64,000 bases of DNA from Bradyrhizobium septentrionale (GCF_011516645.4 NZ_CP088285.1:1623501-1687500); one strand, 5' to 3'. Shown: positions 1 to 8,936, numbered from the stretch's first letter. Notes: generated by a model from the letters alone, not told the origin. Program-made: numbers and translations.

Positions 1-857
1 ACCATGCCGGGCTTCATGACCTGGGCCTCGATCTGCCCGAATCCCGCCTGCAAGCTGTTTCGGCCCGCTTCGTCCGGTATCAGGATTCCGGCCGGCCGCA
101 TGATCTGGGCGACGAGGTCCCCGGGGCGAACGAGGAATTGCTCGACGCGGCCATCGACGCCGGCACGGATGAAAGTCTTGTCGAGATCCACTTGCGCCTG
201 CGCCTGCGCGGCCTCGGCACTTGCCTTCTCGGCCGGCAGGAGCGTAGTGACGCGCAACGTCGCCGATTGCTTGACGGCGCTAGCGGCATCGACGCCGGAC
301 TGCCGCTGATCAACCAGCACTTGCAGCTTCTCGATATCGCGTTGCGGCACAATGCCGGGATTGCGGCGTTGCAATTCGCTCTTCACATCCAGCTCGTCCT
401 TGGCTTGCTGCAAGGAGGCTTTCGCCTCCCCGGTCTGAGCGTCCGCCTTGATCACATCGGCCTGCGCCGAGATCAGCGACGCATCCACCTCGGCGATCTT
501 TCGCCTGGCGGTCTCGAGCGCAGCTTCCTGCCTCGAACTATCGAGCCGGAACAGCACGTCCCCCTTCTTCACCGGCGCGGTGAAGCCGACATTGACCTCG
601 ACGACGCGGCCGGAGCCCTCGGGCAGGATCGGCACGGTCCTGAAGTAGATCGCCGCGGAGGTTGTCGAGGGATGAAAATAGAAGATCATCGTGATCAGCG
701 AGATCGTGAGCATCAGGCAGCCGGTGATACCCCACCTCAGTTCGTACCAGACGGAGAAGAACGTGATCTCCTTGCCGAACCGCTTGCCCTGCCGATAGCG
801 GCGGTAGAGGTAGTCCGGCAGGATCGTCACCAGCGAGCAGATCATCAGCTCAAGCAT
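1..857 (-). CDS. HlyD/YibH-type membrane fusion protein (3' end outside window)
   Basis: The reading frame is open from ATG at 857 to the window edge, about 285 codons, so the C-terminus is missing. The protein begins with a cytoplasmic stretch and one membrane segment (about residues 45-62). A first half-lipoyl motif follows (VVEVNVGFTAPVKKGDVLFR), then a long Ala/Gln-rich coiled coil, then the return half with IRAGVDGRVEQFLVRPGDLV. This is the architecture of periplasmic adaptor subunits such as E. coli YibH/YiaV. Its start overlaps the stop of the upstream small membrane protein by 8 bp (ATGCTTGA), so the two are translationally coupled. The exported substrate is unknown. The partner pairing follows the E. 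coli yibH-yibI and yiaV-yiaW arrangement, by analogy. Confidence 0.85.
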   Translation of the reverse strand, partial: MLELMICSLVTILPDYLYRRYRQGKRFGKEITFFSVWYELRWGITGCLMLTISLITMIFYFHPSTTSAAIYFRTVPILPEGSGRVVEVNVGFTAPVKKGDVLFRLDSSRQEAALETARRKIAEVDASLISAQADVIKADAQTGEAKASLQQAKDELDVKSELQRRNPGIVPQRDIEKLQVLVDQRQSGVDAASAVKQSATLRVTTLLPAEKASAEAAQAQAQVDLDKTFIRAGVDGRVEQFLVRPGDLVAQIMRPAGILIPDEAGRNSLQAGFGQIEAQVMKPGM

Positions 858-1287
858 GGTTGTGCACCTCTTGCTTCGCGGGCGTCCGGACGTCGGGACT
901 GCCGCCAGATACGGCCTCGGGTTCGGCGGCGGGCGCGCCCGGCTTGGCGTCGGCTATGCGCTCGACGGAATCGGCAATGCTGCGCATCGGCGTGCCGAAA
1001 TCCGGCAGGTCGATGAGTGCCAGCAGCAGGCCGGCGACCCAGAAGATATGCATGTGGGTGAAAAGCGATATCAGGCCAAGGACGGCGACGATCTCAAACT
1101 GCAGCTTCTGCGACTTGTGCGCCATGCGCTCCGGCAGGCTATGCAGCTTCCAGTAGAGGGTGCCAACCCAGAAGACTGTAGCTACAAGGAAAATGCCCAT
1201 CACCACCATCAGGGTGTCCGCCCCGTCGGCGCCGGGAATGAAGAACGGCAGATGATGGGGGGCTGCCGGATGCATCTGTTCGCTCAA
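850..1287 (-). CDS. Small inner-membrane protein, YiaW/YibI (DUF3302)-like
   Basis: 145 residues with two predicted membrane helices (about 26-46 and 66-90) and a charged Pro/Ala-rich tail. The central stretch HSLPERMAHKS followed by ISLFTHMHIFWV resembles the conserved part of DUF3302 proteins, which sit next to HlyD-family adaptors in enterobacteria. The downstream neighbour here is also an HlyD-type gene and overlaps it by 8 bp. A role in assembling or stabilising the adaptor is only an inference. A FixK/Fnr-type box lies about 81 bp upstream of the start. Confidence 0.7.
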   Translation of the reverse strand: MSEQMHPAAPHHLPFFIPGADGADTLMVVMGIFLVATVFWVGTLYWKLHSLPERMAHKSQKLQFEIVAVLGLISLFTHMHIFWVAGLLLALIDLPDFGTPMRSIADSVERIADAKPGAPAAEPEAVSGGSPDVRTPAKQEVHNHA

Positions 1288-1361
1288 ATTTCATCTCCCT
1301 TCCGGGCGCCTGGCGCTTCGCAGCCGTGGCGCGCACCGTGCCTTTCGGCCGTGCAGCTTGC

Positions 1362-1375
1362 TTGATCTGGATCAA
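1362..1375. promoter_or_regulatory. FixK/Fnr-type box
   Basis: Perfect palindrome TTGAT-CTGG-ATCAA. It sits between divergent genes: its centre is about 81 bp from the ATG of the small membrane protein (minus strand) and about 73 bp from the ATG at 1442 (plus strand). FNR/FixK proteins bind TTGAT-N4-ATCAA and activate from about -41.5. Either promoter, or both, could use this site. Confidence 0.75.
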
Positions 1376-1441
1376 AGAATCCAGTCGGCTCGATCCTACC
1401 GTTCGAGGGCACGGTCGAAGCTCGGCCCAGGAGTCCCAGCC

Positions 1442-1894
1442 ATGCGAGACAAAATCGATGACCTGATCCCGAAGGCGCATGAAATCCAGAAGCAGGCCGC
1501 GTTCAAGGAAGCGGAGAAGGCCGAGGAACATGCCAAGCGTGCGGCGGCTGCGGAAGCCGAGAAGCGCGCCTTGATCGAGCGGTTGAGCAAGCCGTCCGGT
1601 CTCAGCGAGGACGAGAAAGTCAAGCTGGCCTCGACAGTGATTCAGCGCGCGGCGCGCAACGGGCTGACCGAAGTGCAGGTCTATCGCTTCCCCAACACGC
1701 TGTGCACCGACAAGGGGCGGGCCATCAATCAGATGGAGGCGGGCTGGGAAAAAACGCTGACAGGTATACCCAAGGAAATATACCAGCTCTGGGCGGACTA
1801 CCTGCAACCGCGCGGCTACCGGATCCGCTACCAGGTCGTTGAATACCCCGGCGGCATGCCCGGCGACATCGGCATCGTCATTGCCTGGGGCTGA
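1442..1894 (+). CDS. Hypothetical protein with charged coiled-coil N-terminus
   Basis: 150 residues. I chose ATG 1442 over the longer frame because CAGGAGT lies just upstream. Residues 10-55 are Ala/Glu/Lys-rich and helical, likely a coiled coil. The C-terminal half (about 75-150) is compact and mixed alpha/beta, with VQVYRFPNTLCTDKGRAINQ and a Gly-rich end. No family was recognised. It lies 25 bp upstream of ppk2 and behind a FixK-type box, so it probably forms a two-gene low-oxygen operon with ppk2. Confidence 0.75.
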   Translation: MRDKIDDLIPKAHEIQKQAAFKEAEKAEEHAKRAAAAEAEKRALIERLSKPSGLSEDEKVKLASTVIQRAARNGLTEVQVYRFPNTLCTDKGRAINQMEAGWEKTLTGIPKEIYQLWADYLQPRGYRIRYQVVEYPGGMPGDIGIVIAWG

Positions 1895-1919
1895 CAGCTC
1901 AAACGATGGACGGGGATCC

Positions 1920-2720
1920 ATGGCGAAGGACAATTCCACCGGAAAGATGAAGCGCAAGCAGTATGAAGAAGAGCTGCACAAGCTGCAGATTCAGCTCTGC
2001 CATCTCCAGGACTGGGTGGTAGCGAACAAGCTCAGGGTCATCATCCTGTTCGAGGGGCGCGATGCAGCCGGCAAGGGCGGAACCATCAAGGCCCTGACCG
2101 AGAAGGTCAGCCCGCGGGTGTTTCGGGTGGTCGCCCTGCCCGCGCCATCCGATCGAGAGAAGTCCCAGCTCTTCATCCAACGCTACATGCAGCAATTTCC
2201 GGCCGGCGGCGAAATCGTCATCTTCGATCGCAGCTGGTACAATCGCGCAGGCGTCGAATATGTGATGGGATTCTGCACGCCGGCGGAACACACGCGGTTC
2301 CTCTCACTCTGTCCGCAGATGGAGCAATACATTATCGAGGGCGGCATCATCCTGATCAAGTTGTGGCTCGAGGTCGGGATGGACGAGCAGGAACGCCGCT
2401 TCCGGGCCCGGATCGACGATCCGCTGCGACAGTGGAAACTGAGCCCGATGGACACGGCGTCGTACCGGCGCTGGTACGACTACTCCCGGGCACGCGACCT
2501 GATGTTCAAGGCGACGAGCTCGAAGCACGCGCCCTGGCACGTCATCCGCTCCGACGACAAGCGCCGGGCGCGATTGAATTGCATTTCGCACCTCCTGAAG
2601 ACGATCCCCTACGGACGGGTGAAGCGCGACAAGGTGAAATTGCCCAGGCGCTCCGACAAAGGGCGCTACAACGATCAGGTCGGTCTGCGGGGAATGAACT
2701 TCGTCGAGGAACGCTACTGA
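1920..2720 (+). CDS. ppk2: Polyphosphate kinase 2 (PPK2, single-domain)
   Basis: 266 residues, the normal length of single-domain PPK2 enzymes, which transfer phosphate between polyphosphate and nucleoside di- or triphosphates. Visible motifs are the Walker A-like GRDAAGKGGT (46-55), the Walker B/lid signature DRSWYNRAGVE (103-113), and the C-terminal basic cluster that binds polyphosphate. ATG 1920 is preceded by a weak GACGGGG. Longer in-frame starts would overlap the upstream CDS. Its position behind a FixK box suggests nucleotide recharging or phosphate storage under oxygen limitation. Substrate preference (ADP or GDP) cannot be read from the sequence. Confidence 0.93.
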   Translation: MAKDNSTGKMKRKQYEEELHKLQIQLCHLQDWVVANKLRVIILFEGRDAAGKGGTIKALTEKVSPRVFRVVALPAPSDREKSQLFIQRYMQQFPAGGEIVIFDRSWYNRAGVEYVMGFCTPAEHTRFLSLCPQMEQYIIEGGIILIKLWLEVGMDEQERRFRARIDDPLRQWKLSPMDTASYRRWYDYSRARDLMFKATSSKHAPWHVIRSDDKRRARLNCISHLLKTIPYGRVKRDKVKLPRRSDKGRYNDQVGLRGMNFVEERY

Positions 2721-2724
2721 AAAG

Positions 2725-2751
2725 CCAGGCCGCGCCGGATGCGCGGCCTGG
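2725..2751. terminator. Bidirectional hairpin terminator between convergent genes
   Basis: Arms CCAGGCCGCGC and GCGCGGCCTGG form a perfect 11-bp stem with a CGGAT loop. It lies between the ends of ppk2 and the convergent secreted-protein gene. On the minus strand the stem is followed by CTTTTC, a short T run. On the plus strand the tail is C/T-rich. Confidence 0.7.
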
Positions 2752-2762
2752 GCCCTTCCGGT

Positions 2763-3197
2763 CTATTTCAGGCGGATCGTGACGCCGCCCACGGCAGCCG
2801 AGACTTCGGCGCCGACCTTCGGACCGCTGAGCTGCAGGATCACGCCATTGGCGTTCTGCAGCTGCACGCCTCCGGCGCCCGCCGCGATCGCACCTCCAGC
2901 GCCTGCGGCGCTGTAGGAACCTTCGATTGAGCCGGGCCCCCTCAGGTTGATCGCGCGCCCGACAAACTTGGTGGTCGAGGCGCCGATCGTGAAGCCAACG
3001 CTCATGCCCGACACGGTGAACGGATAATGCTTGCCCCGCAGGGTCAATACGCCCTCGCCGCCTCCGACACCAACGATGAAGCCACCCTTGGTGAAGATGA
3101 CGGCGACCGCGCCGGTCTCGGCCAGCGACGGCGTGCCGAAGCCAGCCAATCCGATTGCCAGCGCGGCAACGACTCCAAGCAAATCCACTTTCCTCAT
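2763..3197 (-). CDS. Secreted Gly-rich hypothetical protein
   Basis: 144 residues with a clear signal peptide (MRKVDLLGVVAALAIGLAG, cleavage near SLAE). The mature part is Gly/Ala/Val-rich with alternating beta-type stretches, for example FTKGGFIVGVGGGEGVLTL, that vaguely recall SYLF/DUF1134-type envelope proteins. It has no cysteines or catalytic motif. Its ATG is 37 bp downstream of the decarboxylase stop and is preceded by GAGGGAC, so it may be co-transcribed with that gene. Its function is unknown; a periplasmic or outer-membrane location is inferred from the signal peptide. Confidence 0.72.
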   Translation of the reverse strand: MRKVDLLGVVAALAIGLAGFGTPSLAETGAVAVIFTKGGFIVGVGGGEGVLTLRGKHYPFTVSGMSVGFTIGASTTKFVGRAINLRGPGSIEGSYSAAGAGGAIAAGAGGVQLQNANGVILQLSGPKVGAEVSAAVGGVTIRLK

Positions 3198-3231
3198 GAT
3201 GTCCCTCCAGGGATCGGTTGCGCTAACGGAT

Positions 3232-5982
3232 CTATGATGCTGCCTTGAGCTTCGGCGCTGACGCCTTCGGCTTGCCCATCCTGGCGAGAGCCTCGGTCGT
3301 CACGAGCTTCAGGCCCTCGGCCGCGTCGTAGCCATGGATCTCCTTCACATCGAGCTTGCGCATGAAGTCGATCGTCTCCTGCGTGATGACCTGGCCAGGG
3401 ACCATGATCGGGAAGCCCGGCGGATACGGGATCACGAAGTTCGCGGAGACGAGAGCGGGCCCGTTCTTCAGGCGCCTGTCGATCTCGGGATCGTTCAGGC
3501 GAAGATATTCGCATCCAGCGGCATCATAGGCTGAATAGAATCCGCTGCGGATGTCGCCTTCGTTCGTCTTGGTGCCGGCATCGCCGCGATAGGTCTCATG
3601 GAAATGCGAGAAGTTCGGCAGGTCGGGCACGTCCTTCATCAGGCTGTTGACCCGCACGTCGAAGGCGACCTTGGCGTTCGCTCCGCCTTTGGCCAGGGCC
3701 TGATCGATTTCACCGGAGATTTCGGCCAACACCCGGACGAGATGCGCGACGTCGCTCCGCGTATTGTTGATGTTGGACTGGATCAGGACCGAGTTGCGCG
3801 ACGTCTTGTTGACCTGGATGTTGTAGCGGTTGGCGAGCAGACCCTTGAACTGCGTTCCGTCGTACCCGGCCGTGCCGCAGACCAGCGTCATGCGGGTCGG
3901 ATCGAGGCAGAACTCGTCGTCGTTCAGGCTCTTTAGGGCGCTCGCCCAGTTGGTGCCGGCCGCCAGATAGTCGGTGAAGCCGCTCTGGCGATATTCCTTG
4001 GGGACCATCGCATCGGCACCCAGGACGCGGAAATACCGGGAAATCAGCGGATTGGTGTTGACCGCATTGCGGATGGCGAACGCAATCTCCATTGCATTGG
4101 CCACCAGTCCATAGCCCTCGAGCTCCATCTGGCGGCGCGAGACGTCGAGGCTTGCGATCAGCTGCTGGTTCGGACTGGTTGAAGCGTGCGTGAATACGGC
4201 CTCCTTGAACTGCGCTTCGACCGTGTGAAATTCGATGTCCTTGACAGACAGCATCGAGCCCTGCCGGATTGCCGACATCGACTTGTGCGTCGAGTTGGTC
4301 TGGTAGACCCGCAACCGGATCTGTCGCGGATCGGGGATGAGCCGGGTCTTGAGCAGCACCTCGTCCGACGGCTTCTTGCCGAGTTCGGCCTGCTGCTTCT
4401 CGTAGGCCGCAACCGATTTGGGATCGCGCATCCAGGCTTCGATCTCGTTCGCCGCGCCCATCGCGGTTCGTCGCCTCAGGAACGGCGAGAACCGCGCGAA
4501 GCCGAACCAGGCCTCGTCCCAAAGGAAGATCAGGTCAGGCTTGATCGCGAGGCATTCCTCCATCACCCGCCGCGTGTTGTAGATGTGACCATCGAAGGTA
4601 CAATTGGTCAGGTCGATCATCTTGACCCGGTCGAGCCGGCCATCGGCCTTCGCGTTCAGAAGCGCCTGCTTGATCGTCTTCAGCGGCACCGCGCCGTACA
4701 TCGAGTATTCCGTCATCGGGAATGCCTCGACGTAGAGCGGCTGCGCACCCGCCAGCACCATGCCGTAATGGTGCGACTTGTGGCAGTTGCGATCGACGAT
4801 CGCGATGTCGCCGGGACCCAGCAGCGCCTGCACCGCCATCTTGTTGGAGGTCGAGGTGCCGTTGGTCACGAAGTAGACGCGGTCGGCACCGAGTGCGCGC
4901 GCGGCCTTCTCCTGCGCCTTCTTGATGTTGCCGGTCGGTTCCAGCATGCTGTCGAGGCCGCCGGTGGTGGCGCTGCTCTCGGCAAGGAACAGGTTCAGCC
5001 CGTAGAATTCGCCCATGTCGCGGATCCAGTCCGACTTGAACACGGACTTGCCGCGCGCGATCGGCAGCGCGTGGAAGGTCCCGATCGGCCGCTGCGCGTA
5101 TTTCTTCAGATTGTCGAAGAACGGCGTGTCGAAGCGATCCTGCACGCCTTCCAGAATTGAAAGGTGCAATTCGAGGATATCCTCGATCGAGTAGAACACT
5201 CGGCGCACCACGTCGGCCTCCGGATTGCCGGCCAACTCCTCGACGTCGCGATTGGACATCAGGTAGAGATCAAGCTCGGGACGAATCCGCTTCAGGATAT
5301 GGGCCAGCCGTAGCGCGGACGCATCGGACTCTTCGTTGAGCCCCATGGCGCCAGTCATGGCACGAAGCACGGGCGCATCGTGGCGCGAGCGCAACCCAAA
5401 GCCTTCATTGATCACCACCGCCGCAATGTTGGGGTTCAGCATTGCCGCACAGAAGGCGTCCTCAAGACTGCCCACCAACACGGGCTCATAGACGAAGGCG
5501 TCGACCGGACGCCGCAGCCTGCGCCATTCCGCCAGGAGTCCCGGCCAATTGCTGGCTGGCACCCCGGTCACGATCAGGGTCTCGAAGTAGGGACGGCGCG
5601 CCGCCGATTGTCCGAGCGTTGGCGGGAGCAGATCGGGAACGTCGCCATTGCCCTCGTCCTGCGCGCTCCAGTCACTGGCATGCTGGCGGAAGGATTTTGT
5701 CTGAAGTGCCTGCACGATCCGCGTCGAAAGCATATGCGAGGTGGCGGCATCGCCCGCCGCCGCGGCTTCCTTCAGCGCCGCCATCAAACGAAGGCCCGGG
5801 TAGCCGTGAAACTCCTCGGTGACCGCAAGCGTCGACAGCGCCTTGTCGTACGCCGCCCGGTCACCGCCCCGGCTCCACGCCTTTGCCGCCTCGACCAGAT
5901 CGCGCCAATTGTCGGCGCGTCCGCCGGGTCCCGAGAAGAACTGGTCGATACGCTGCTGGGCCTGCTTCGCGTCGTTGGCCAT
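3232..5982 (-). CDS. Orn/Lys/Arg decarboxylase, long form
   Basis: 916 residues, clearly longer than the roughly 710-755 of E. coli inducible decarboxylases. The PLP fold begins near residue 300 (RPIGTFHALPIARGKS). Key residues are D489 in LWDEAW, which binds the PLP ring nitrogen, and the Schiff-base K567 in STHKSMSA. The first 290 residues are an extended N-terminal wing domain. The C-terminal domain ends in a Lys/Ala tail. The family decarboxylates basic amino acids to polyamines, consuming a proton. Substrate (ornithine, lysine or arginine) is undecided. The start at 5982 has GGGAGA upstream, and a FixK-type box lies 87 bp further on. Confidence 0.9.
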   Translation of the reverse strand: MANDAKQAQQRIDQFFSGPGGRADNWRDLVEAAKAWSRGGDRAAYDKALSTLAVTEEFHGYPGLRLMAALKEAAAAGDAATSHMLSTRIVQALQTKSFRQHASDWSAQDEGNGDVPDLLPPTLGQSAARRPYFETLIVTGVPASNWPGLLAEWRRLRRPVDAFVYEPVLVGSLEDAFCAAMLNPNIAAVVINEGFGLRSRHDAPVLRAMTGAMGLNEESDASALRLAHILKRIRPELDLYLMSNRDVEELAGNPEADVVRRVFYSIEDILELHLSILEGVQDRFDTPFFDNLKKYAQRPIGTFHALPIARGKSVFKSDWIRDMGEFYGLNLFLAESSATTGGLDSMLEPTGNIKKAQEKAARALGADRVYFVTNGTSTSNKMAVQALLGPGDIAIVDRNCHKSHHYGMVLAGAQPLYVEAFPMTEYSMYGAVPLKTIKQALLNAKADGRLDRVKMIDLTNCTFDGHIYNTRRVMEECLAIKPDLIFLWDEAWFGFARFSPFLRRRTAMGAANEIEAWMRDPKSVAAYEKQQAELGKKPSDEVLLKTRLIPDPRQIRLRVYQTNSTHKSMSAIRQGSMLSVKDIEFHTVEAQFKEAVFTHASTSPNQQLIASLDVSRRQMELEGYGLVANAMEIAFAIRNAVNTNPLISRYFRVLGADAMVPKEYRQSGFTDYLAAGTNWASALKSLNDDEFCLDPTRMTLVCGTAGYDGTQFKGLLANRYNIQVNKTSRNSVLIQSNINNTRSDVAHLVRVLAEISGEIDQALAKGGANAKVAFDVRVNSLMKDVPDLPNFSHFHETYRGDAGTKTNEGDIRSGFYSAYDAAGCEYLRLNDPEIDRRLKNGPALVSANFVIPYPPGFPIMVPGQVITQETIDFMRKLDVKEIHGYDAAEGLKLVTTEALARMGKPKASAPKLKAAS

Positions 5983-6062
5983 GAATGTCTCCCGATCTTG
6001 GCGGTGTTCCGATCTTGACGGTGTTCCCCGTCCAAGCGTACGAACCGCGCACACCGCTCCCT

Positions 6063-6076
6063 TTGATCCAAGTCAA
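6063..6076. promoter_or_regulatory. FixK/Fnr-type box upstream of the decarboxylase
   Basis: TTGAT-CCAA-GTCAA, one mismatch from the perfect palindrome. Its centre is about 87 bp upstream of the decarboxylase ATG, which fits a class II site (-41.5) with a leader of about 45 nt. Confidence 0.7.
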
Positions 6077-6178
6077 TCCGCAGCGGTTGAGACAAACCTT
6101 GTCGCCACCGAGCGATCGCAACGTCTTGCGATGCAACAAGGCTCGAATGTTAGGGAACGGTCCGCGGGACAGCGCACG

Positions 6179-7873
6179 TCAGTCGTTTGCCTGTGGCTTC
6201 CTGCTGCTCAATACGCTGTCGAGCGTACGCATCCAGTCGCCGCTGTCGGTCTTGTCGGCAAGACCATCCGCCTGAAGCAGATCGCGCAACTGCGCGTGCG
6301 CGCCGACGATGCAGAACGTGATGCCGCGCGAGGCGAGTTCCTGGTGCAGATCGTGCAGCATGCGCGACCCCGCCAGGTCGATGAACGGCGAGGCCGACAG
6401 GTCGCAGGCCACCAGCTTGACGTCGGGGGACGTCTGCAGTGCGGCCAGCACAGTTTCGAAAATCGTCTCGGCATTGACATAAAGCAGCGAGGTTTCCGGG
6501 CGGAAGGCGATGATCCCGGTCAACGGTTCCACGTCGTCATGGCGCGCCCGGTCGGAATAGCGGCCGCTGCCAGGAAGACGGCCAAGAAATGCGACATTGG
6601 GCTGGGACGCACGCAACAGCAGCAGGAAGATCGAGGCGGCGGCCGCCAGCAATACGCCCTGCAGGATCCCGAGGAACAGCACGGAGACCAGCGCGATGAC
6701 GGCCGCGTAGAAATCGATCCGGCTGATCCGCCACATTCGGGCAAGCGCCGGAATATCGACCAATTTGTAGACAGCCGAAAAAACGATCGCGGCAAGCACG
6801 GTCTTCGGCAGATTGGTCAAGAGACCCGTGAAAAACAGCAGGCAGAGTGCGAGGGTCGCAGAGCAGAACACAAGCGCGAGCGGCGTACGCGCACCGGCCG
6901 CGTCATTCACGGCCGACTGCGACAGCCCGCCGGCGACGGGATAGCCATGCCCGAAGGCTGCGGCAAGATTGGCCGCGCCGAGCCCGAGAAACTCCTGCCG
7001 GACATCCAGTGCATAGCCGTGCTTTGCCGCGAAGCTTCGCGCTGCCGACACGCCTTCCACGTAAGCCAGCACGAGACACCCGGCGGCGATCGGAAAGAGA
7101 TCGTCAAATTCGAGCAGGCCGAATGTCGGTAGCGAAAGGGTCGGCAATCCGGTCGGGATCTTTCCGGTCACCGGCAATCCCATTTCCGCAAGCCCAAGGA
7201 CGGAGACCGTGAGGATCGACAGCGCGACCACGGCGAGGCCAACAGGCTTTCCGGGCAGCCTGCGCTCGCCGAGCAGGAGCAGCACGGTCGCAGCCACGCC
7301 AATGCCGAGCACCAGCGGCCTGGTATCGCCCAACTGGCCAGCAAGCTTGATCGCACGGTCGAAAAAATTGTGGCCGCCGCCTGCCACGCCGAACAGGCTT
7401 GGCAGCTGGCTCATGATGATGGTGAGCCCTGCCCCGGCCTTGAAGCCCACCAGAATGCTGTCGCTGATCAACCGCACCAGCAGGCTGAGCCTGAACAGCC
7501 ACGCAATCAGGCAGAGCAGTGCCACGCTGAAGGCAACGAGGCTGACGATCTGCCCGTAACGTGTGGCGTCGCCGCCGGCCAGCACGCCGACGGCGCTGGC
7601 GATCATCAGCGAGATCGCCGAGGTCGGTCCCACCGCGAGTTGCCGCGACGAGCCGAGCAAGGCGTAACCCACGCCGCCGAGCAGGTAACCGTAGACGCCG
7701 ACCTGCGGCGGCAGGCCGGCGAGCCCGGCATAGGCCAGCGACACCGGGATCGCGTAGGCCGCCAGCGTGACCCCGGCGATGGCGTCCGCGCCAAGCCAGG
7801 ATGCGCGATAGTCGGCAAGCCAGCTCGCCGGCGGAAACCGTCGGACCCAACTCGTCTCGCTCTGGATTGACAT
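6179..7873 (-). CDS. SulP-family anion transporter with STAS domain
   Basis: About 564 residues from ATG 7873; in-frame starts also exist at 7897 and 7906. The N-terminal SulP signature reads AGVTLAAYAIPVSLAYAGLAG, followed by ten or more membrane helices to about residue 400. A cytoplasmic STAS domain occupies roughly the last 130 residues (VKLVACDLSASPFIDLAGSRML). SulP proteins carry sulfate, bicarbonate or dicarboxylates; the substrate here is unknown. I prefer the shorter start because a class II promoter at the FixK box (7936-7949) would begin transcription near 7901, downstream of the 7906 ATG. It is followed by an FixK-linked decarboxylase, so bicarbonate is a possible substrate (inference). 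Confidence 0.85.
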   Translation of the reverse strand: MSIQSETSWVRRFPPASWLADYRASWLGADAIAGVTLAAYAIPVSLAYAGLAGLPPQVGVYGYLLGGVGYALLGSSRQLAVGPTSAISLMIASAVGVLAGGDATRYGQIVSLVAFSVALLCLIAWLFRLSLLVRLISDSILVGFKAGAGLTIIMSQLPSLFGVAGGGHNFFDRAIKLAGQLGDTRPLVLGIGVAATVLLLLGERRLPGKPVGLAVVALSILTVSVLGLAEMGLPVTGKIPTGLPTLSLPTFGLLEFDDLFPIAAGCLVLAYVEGVSAARSFAAKHGYALDVRQEFLGLGAANLAAAFGHGYPVAGGLSQSAVNDAAGARTPLALVFCSATLALCLLFFTGLLTNLPKTVLAAIVFSAVYKLVDIPALARMWRISRIDFYAAVIALVSVLFLGILQGVLLAAAASIFLLLLRASQPNVAFLGRLPGSGRYSDRARHDDVEPLTGIIAFRPETSLLYVNAETIFETVLAALQTSPDVKLVACDLSASPFIDLAGSRMLHDLHQELASRGITFCIVGAHAQLRDLLQADGLADKTDSGDWMRTLDSVLSSRKPQAND

Positions 7874-7935
7874 CAAGCCCGCCGTATCAAGCCGCATTGG
7901 ACGCATGTGGTTGCGCCGGGGCGGACCGATCCACG

Positions 7936-7949
7936 TTGATTCAGATCAA
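7936..7949. promoter_or_regulatory. FixK/Fnr-type box between SulP and hydrolase genes
   Basis: Perfect half-sites TTGAT-TCAG-ATCAA. The centre is about 70 bp from the preferred SulP start (7873, minus) and about 81 bp from the hydrolase ATG (8024, plus). Divergent control is possible. Confidence 0.75.
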
Positions 7950-8023
7950 GCGTCGCCCTCGCAGATCAGCACTAGGATTGCCGTAACCTGCACATTTATC
8001 CGCGGATTGCCGGAGGGCATGAC

Positions 8024-8911
8024 ATGCGTCAGCACGGCTTGCGAGCCCTCGCAACTGTAACGCTTCTCCTGCTTGGTCTGGCCACCCCGGCACGCGCCGA
8101 CGACAACAGCGCATCCCAGCGCATCCAGGAAGAGATCTGGGCCTTGCCGCTGCCGCTACCCATGTTCGCCTATCTGGTTCGACCGCTCGGCGACGGCCCC
8201 TTCCCGCTGGTCATCATGAACCACGGCGTGTCGCTGAACGCCAGGGATCGCAGCTTCTTCCCGCTGGTCGAATTTCGCGACGCCGCAATGTGGTTTGCAC
8301 GGCGCGGTTATCTCGTGGTGGCGCCCGTCGGTACCGGCTATGGCGCGGCAGCCATCGATATTCCCGAGCGCGGACTTTATGGCCCGTTCTTCTCCAAGAT
8401 CGGGAAATGCACCAATCCCAATTTCCTCGACCCGGGTCTCGCCGTCGCGCAGGTCGATCTCTGGATCATTGACTACATGGCCGCCGAAAAGCGCACCCTG
8501 CCGGACGGCGTCATCGTCGTCGGGCAGTCGGCCGGCGGCTGGGCTGCAATCGCCCTGTCGAGCCTCAACCCACCGCAGGTCAAGGCCATCATCACCTTCG
8601 CGGCGGGCCGCGGCGGCCGTGTCGATGGCAAGCCCAACAACAATTGTGGTCCCGACAAACTGGTCGAAGCGACCGGCGTGTTCGGCCACACGTCGCGGGT
8701 TCCCATGCTGTGGCTCTACATCGAGAACGACACATTCTTCGGCCCGGCCCTGTCGAAGCGGATGCACGAGGCTTTCACGCACGCCGGCGGCAGGGCCGAG
8801 TACCATCTACTGCCGCCGTTCGGCGACGAAGGACATTTCCTGATCGGCTCGCCCGATTCCATTCCCACCTGGTCGCCATTGATCGAACGATTTCTGGACA
8901 AGGTTCGCTAG
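8024..8911 (+). CDS. Secreted alpha/beta hydrolase (dienelactone hydrolase-like)
   Basis: 295 residues with a signal peptide (cleavage near PARADDN). The hydrolase fold shows an oxyanion-type NHGVSLN, the nucleophile elbow GQSAGGW, an acid candidate in IENDTFF and the catalytic His in GDEGHFL. ATG 8024 has CGGAGGG upstream. It lies 26 bp before an IalB-family gene, so both are probably one exported operon downstream of a FixK-type box. The substrate, probably an ester, is unknown. Confidence 0.85.
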   Translation: MRQHGLRALATVTLLLLGLATPARADDNSASQRIQEEIWALPLPLPMFAYLVRPLGDGPFPLVIMNHGVSLNARDRSFFPLVEFRDAAMWFARRGYLVVAPVGTGYGAAAIDIPERGLYGPFFSKIGKCTNPNFLDPGLAVAQVDLWIIDYMAAEKRTLPDGVIVVGQSAGGWAAIALSSLNPPQVKAIITFAAGRGGRVDGKPNNNCGPDKLVEATGVFGHTSRVPMLWLYIENDTFFGPALSKRMHEAFTHAGGRAEYHLLPPFGDEGHFLIGSPDSIPTWSPLIERFLDKVR

Positions 8912-8936
8912 GCGCAATCTCGCTGGAGGAGTATCC

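Noticed and set aside
3710-5160. Long frames on both strands within the decarboxylase gene
   Set aside because: They overlap a gene with intact catalytic motifs and show Arg/Pro-rich shadow composition without any domain.
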